From assembly GCF_003182475.1 (NCBI RefSeq), contig NZ_QGTS01000003.1:304876-368875 (forward strand): a DNA stretch of 64,000 nt, in the 5' to 3' direction. Numbering within the stretch: the first letter of the stretch is position 1; each line of letters opens with the position of its first letter. Both the position numbers and the translations under genes were made by a program. This document shows, one piece after another, positions 62,366 to 64,000 of this stretch. This DNA is from Mangrovibacter plantisponsor. GTDB lineage: Bacteria; Pseudomonadota; Gammaproteobacteria; Enterobacterales; Enterobacteriaceae. Under the pieces are notes generated by a model, which made no database searches, had not been told where the DNA came from, and saw nothing but the letters and a program-made list of their open reading frames with translations.

Positions 62366-62899
62366 TTATCCATTACGCACTGCGCTATTAACCGCTGTGG
62401 CCACCGGGCAGTTTTCCGGCTCCGGCATATTTAACGGCTCTTTAATTGGGTAATCTGGTGTGCCATAACCCATACACACTGTGGTCACTTTTACCTGGTT
62501 ACAGGGCAAAAAGTGCACCGTCATACCACAACGCTGTTCCCCATATTCCGGTACCGGCACCACCGCGCTATGGCGGCGGTATTGTGCTGCATGCCGGGCA
62601 TAGGCTTCTTCTTCATATCCGAACCCTTCCTTTTTAAGAGGAATGATGGCCCGTGGATTGGGATCCACCTCCCACTCAACCAGTGCTTCCATTCCCGGGA
62701 TCCATTTGCGGGGCAACAGCACGCAGCAACTGTTTCCTGTCATCCGCCCGCCATAGCCGTTAACCGTGAACCAGTTAATTCCTTCACTGGCAGAGTGGTT
62801 AAACCCCCGCAAATCCCCGGCGGTATACTCGCCATAACCGGCCCCGGCACACCCGGCCAGTAGCCATAACGGCACCAGCCACACTGCTTTTTTATTCAT
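62366..62899 (-). CDS. DUF3304 lipoprotein, copy 6
   Basis: 177 residues; the first copy after the DUF4123 gene. First variable region GFNHSASEGINWFTVNGYGG and RMTGNSCC; its second variable region is that of copies 1 and 3. Start codon preceded by AGGAGCAG as in the other copies. Confidence 0.85.
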   Translation of the reverse strand: MNKKAVWLVPLWLLAGCAGAGYGEYTAGDLRGFNHSASEGINWFTVNGYGGRMTGNSCCVLLPRKWIPGMEALVEWEVDPNPRAIIPLKKEGFGYEEEAYARHAAQYRRHSAVVPVPEYGEQRCGMTVHFLPCNQVKVTTVCMGYGTPDYPIKEPLNMPEPENCPVATAVNSAVRNG

Positions 62900-62942
62900 C
62901 TGCTGCTCCTTTGTTTATTCCCTTGCAGCGCTATCCCCGGCT

Positions 62943-63734
62943 TTATTCAGCGGCATGCGCCTTTCCGGGGTTATGAACGGTGGTATCGAGATAGTCTTCC
63001 AGTGTGCCGCTGGCTGAACGGGCTGCGGCAAATGCTGCCTCCAGGCAGCGGCCAAACAACGCCTCTGGTGTAAGCCCGGTGCCGGTATATATTCGTGCTG
63101 CGATATCGGCATCACTGATGCAGCCAATCGCATCTATTTGCTTATCGGTGAACTGCAATTCATGGGGCAGGAAAACCGCATCTGAATGGGGCCGGAATTT
63201 TCCGGCTCGCCAGGTTTGCTGGTTATCGCGATCCAGCCAGCCCCAAAAATAGCCAAGCTGGTTGAACGCGTTTTGTTGCCCGGGAGTCAGGACATGATTA
63301 AAGAGTTCAGGGAATATGCGTGGGTCGTAAAAACGGAAGATACCGCTCTGGTTGCCCCAGAAAAATTGCGTCAGGGAGCACAGTTGTTGTTGCAAAACCG
63401 AGAAAGCGAGTGGCGATACCAGCAATAATAAACGGTGCCTGCCCGCGTAGTAGCGCATCAGTTCACCGAGCCATTGCTGATGTTGCCACGCATTATTATG
63501 CAGGCGCACCAGCACCGGGCCCTGGTCCTGCAGGGCTGATTCAGGCAACCCGGCGAATAAAGATGACCACTGCGCCTGCGGCGACAATGCAGGTAAAGTT
63601 GCCAGACAGGGTAGCGTATCGCCGGATAAATCAATGATGGCATCAATATGCGGCACGCCAACACTGCTTTGTAAATACTGCACCTGCGCCTGCCACTGGT
63701 CTGCCAGTGCCTGAGGTAATACTGTGTTATCCAC
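62943..63734 (-). CDS. DUF4123 type VI effector chaperone
   Basis: About 263 residues if translation begins at the GTG at 63734, which lies inside the last codons of vgrG and has AGGAG 9 bases upstream. Upstream start codons in the same frame would lie deeper inside vgrG. The DUF4123 region is visible (HIDAIIDLSGDTLPCLATLP; LVRLHNNAWQHQQWLGELMRYY; FFWGNQSGIFRFYDPRIFPEL, split as FFWGNQSGIFRFYDPR and IFPEL). Such chaperones load a specific effector, here presumably the Tle1-like protein, onto VgrG. Confidence 0.82.
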   Translation of the reverse strand: MDNTVLPQALADQWQAQVQYLQSSVGVPHIDAIIDLSGDTLPCLATLPALSPQAQWSSLFAGLPESALQDQGPVLVRLHNNAWQHQQWLGELMRYYAGRHRLLLLVSPLAFSVLQQQLCSLTQFFWGNQSGIFRFYDPRIFPELFNHVLTPGQQNAFNQLGYFWGWLDRDNQQTWRAGKFRPHSDAVFLPHELQFTDKQIDAIGCISDADIAARIYTGTGLTPEALFGRCLEAAFAAARSASGTLEDYLDTTVHNPGKAHAAE

Positions 63735-63999
63735 GAAGAACCACTCCTGTCGCCTGCTCTTGCGCACGTTGAAGGCAACCTTCACATACTGCTGCGGGTA
63801 TAGCTGCCGCAGAGGCTGGCATGCCTGCTGATGAAGAAGAAAACGTCTCTGGCGGAAGCCAGCAATGAGCACCTTTGAGAAGGAGTGGCCCTTTGCTGCA
63901 AATCTCAATATTGCCCTGAGCCGATAAATGAATGGCGGCCCCGCCACAGGACAGGGTTATACCTTTTGTGGCAGTGAGTGTAAGTTGCCCCTGAACAGA
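63727..63999 (-). CDS. vgrG: VgrG spike protein, C-terminal end (5' part beyond window)
   Basis: The last 90 codons of a VgrG. ATKGITLSCGGAAIHLSAQG and NIEICSKGPLLLKGAHCWLP show the DUF2345 beta-prism repeats at the end of VgrG spikes, followed by a Ser/Ala-rich tail. It is the first gene of the effector module seen here and overlaps the DUF4123 start. Confidence 0.85.
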   Translation of the reverse strand, partial: SVQGQLTLTATKGITLSCGGAAIHLSAQGNIEICSKGPLLLKGAHCWLPPETFSSSSAGMPASAAAIPAAVCEGCLQRAQEQATGVVLRG

Positions 64000-64000
64000 C

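Larger units (their letters stand above)
59370..62899 (-). repeat. six-copy tandem array of about 605-bp units
   Basis: Starts are spaced 602, 606, 600, 615 and 603 bases apart. Each unit is one DUF3304 gene plus a ~70-base spacer that is itself conserved. Signal peptide and C-terminal half are almost invariant; two internal windows vary between copies. Confidence 0.9.

Overview
The window is chromosomal DNA from a member of the Enterobacteriaceae (Enterobacterales) and covers the replication terminus. Three things support this. The order and orientation uxaB - dgcF - yneG - glsB - sad - ptrR - sotB - marC - marRAB - eamA - ydeE matches the E. coli K-12 terminus as I know it. A 28-bp site identical to the E. 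coli dif sequence as I recall it lies at 12593-12620. A Tus-binding Ter site sits just downstream of uxaB (17831-17853), where E. coli has TerC. Two matS sites (20514-20526 and 38490-38502) also fit the Ter macrodomain. No rRNA, tRNA, CRISPR array or insertion sequence was recognised.

Layout. 1-6.0 kb: the start of a urea/amide-type ABC transporter (permease fragment and UrtA-like binding protein) diverges from a hybrid histidine kinase whose sensor is an entire NCS1 transporter, followed by its LuxR-type response regulator; a 7-2-7 palindrome lies between the divergent genes. 6.0-12.4 kb: a Fic protein with its own operator-like palindrome, a membrane protein/ECF sigma pair, an Old Yellow Enzyme, an SDR remnant with a TetR regulator, and a RES/ParS-like toxin-antitoxin pair. 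12.4-17.9 kb: dif, a GrpB protein, the yjfLMC operon, a two-gene molybdate/tungstate-like ABC system without an ATPase, and Ter.

17.9-34.7 kb: the E. coli-like backbone (uxaB to ydeE), interrupted by a GntR regulator, a chemoreceptor and an LDH-family dehydrogenase that are not in the K-12 order. The mar promoter carries a marbox and two MarR boxes.

34.7-49.5 kb: a urea-assimilation block, urtABCDE + GntR regulator + biotin-dependent urea carboxylase + allophanate hydrolase. Together these would import urea and convert it, without nickel, to ammonia and CO2 at the cost of ATP. A methionine-synthase-like gene, a rhodanese and an FtrA-type regulator follow. The block separates ydeE from mgtS, which are close neighbours in E. 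coli. 49.5-51.8 kb: very small genes (mgtS, a 49-codon membrane protein, ydfZ), an FNR-like site, a glutathione S-transferase and two orphan terminators that may end small RNAs.

52.0-64.0 kb: part of a type VI secretion cluster on the minus strand: the vgrG 3' end, a DUF4123 chaperone, six tandem DUF3304 lipoprotein genes (probable immunity proteins), a Tle1-like lipase effector, PAAR, a membrane protein and a TssM-like protein without a Walker A motif.
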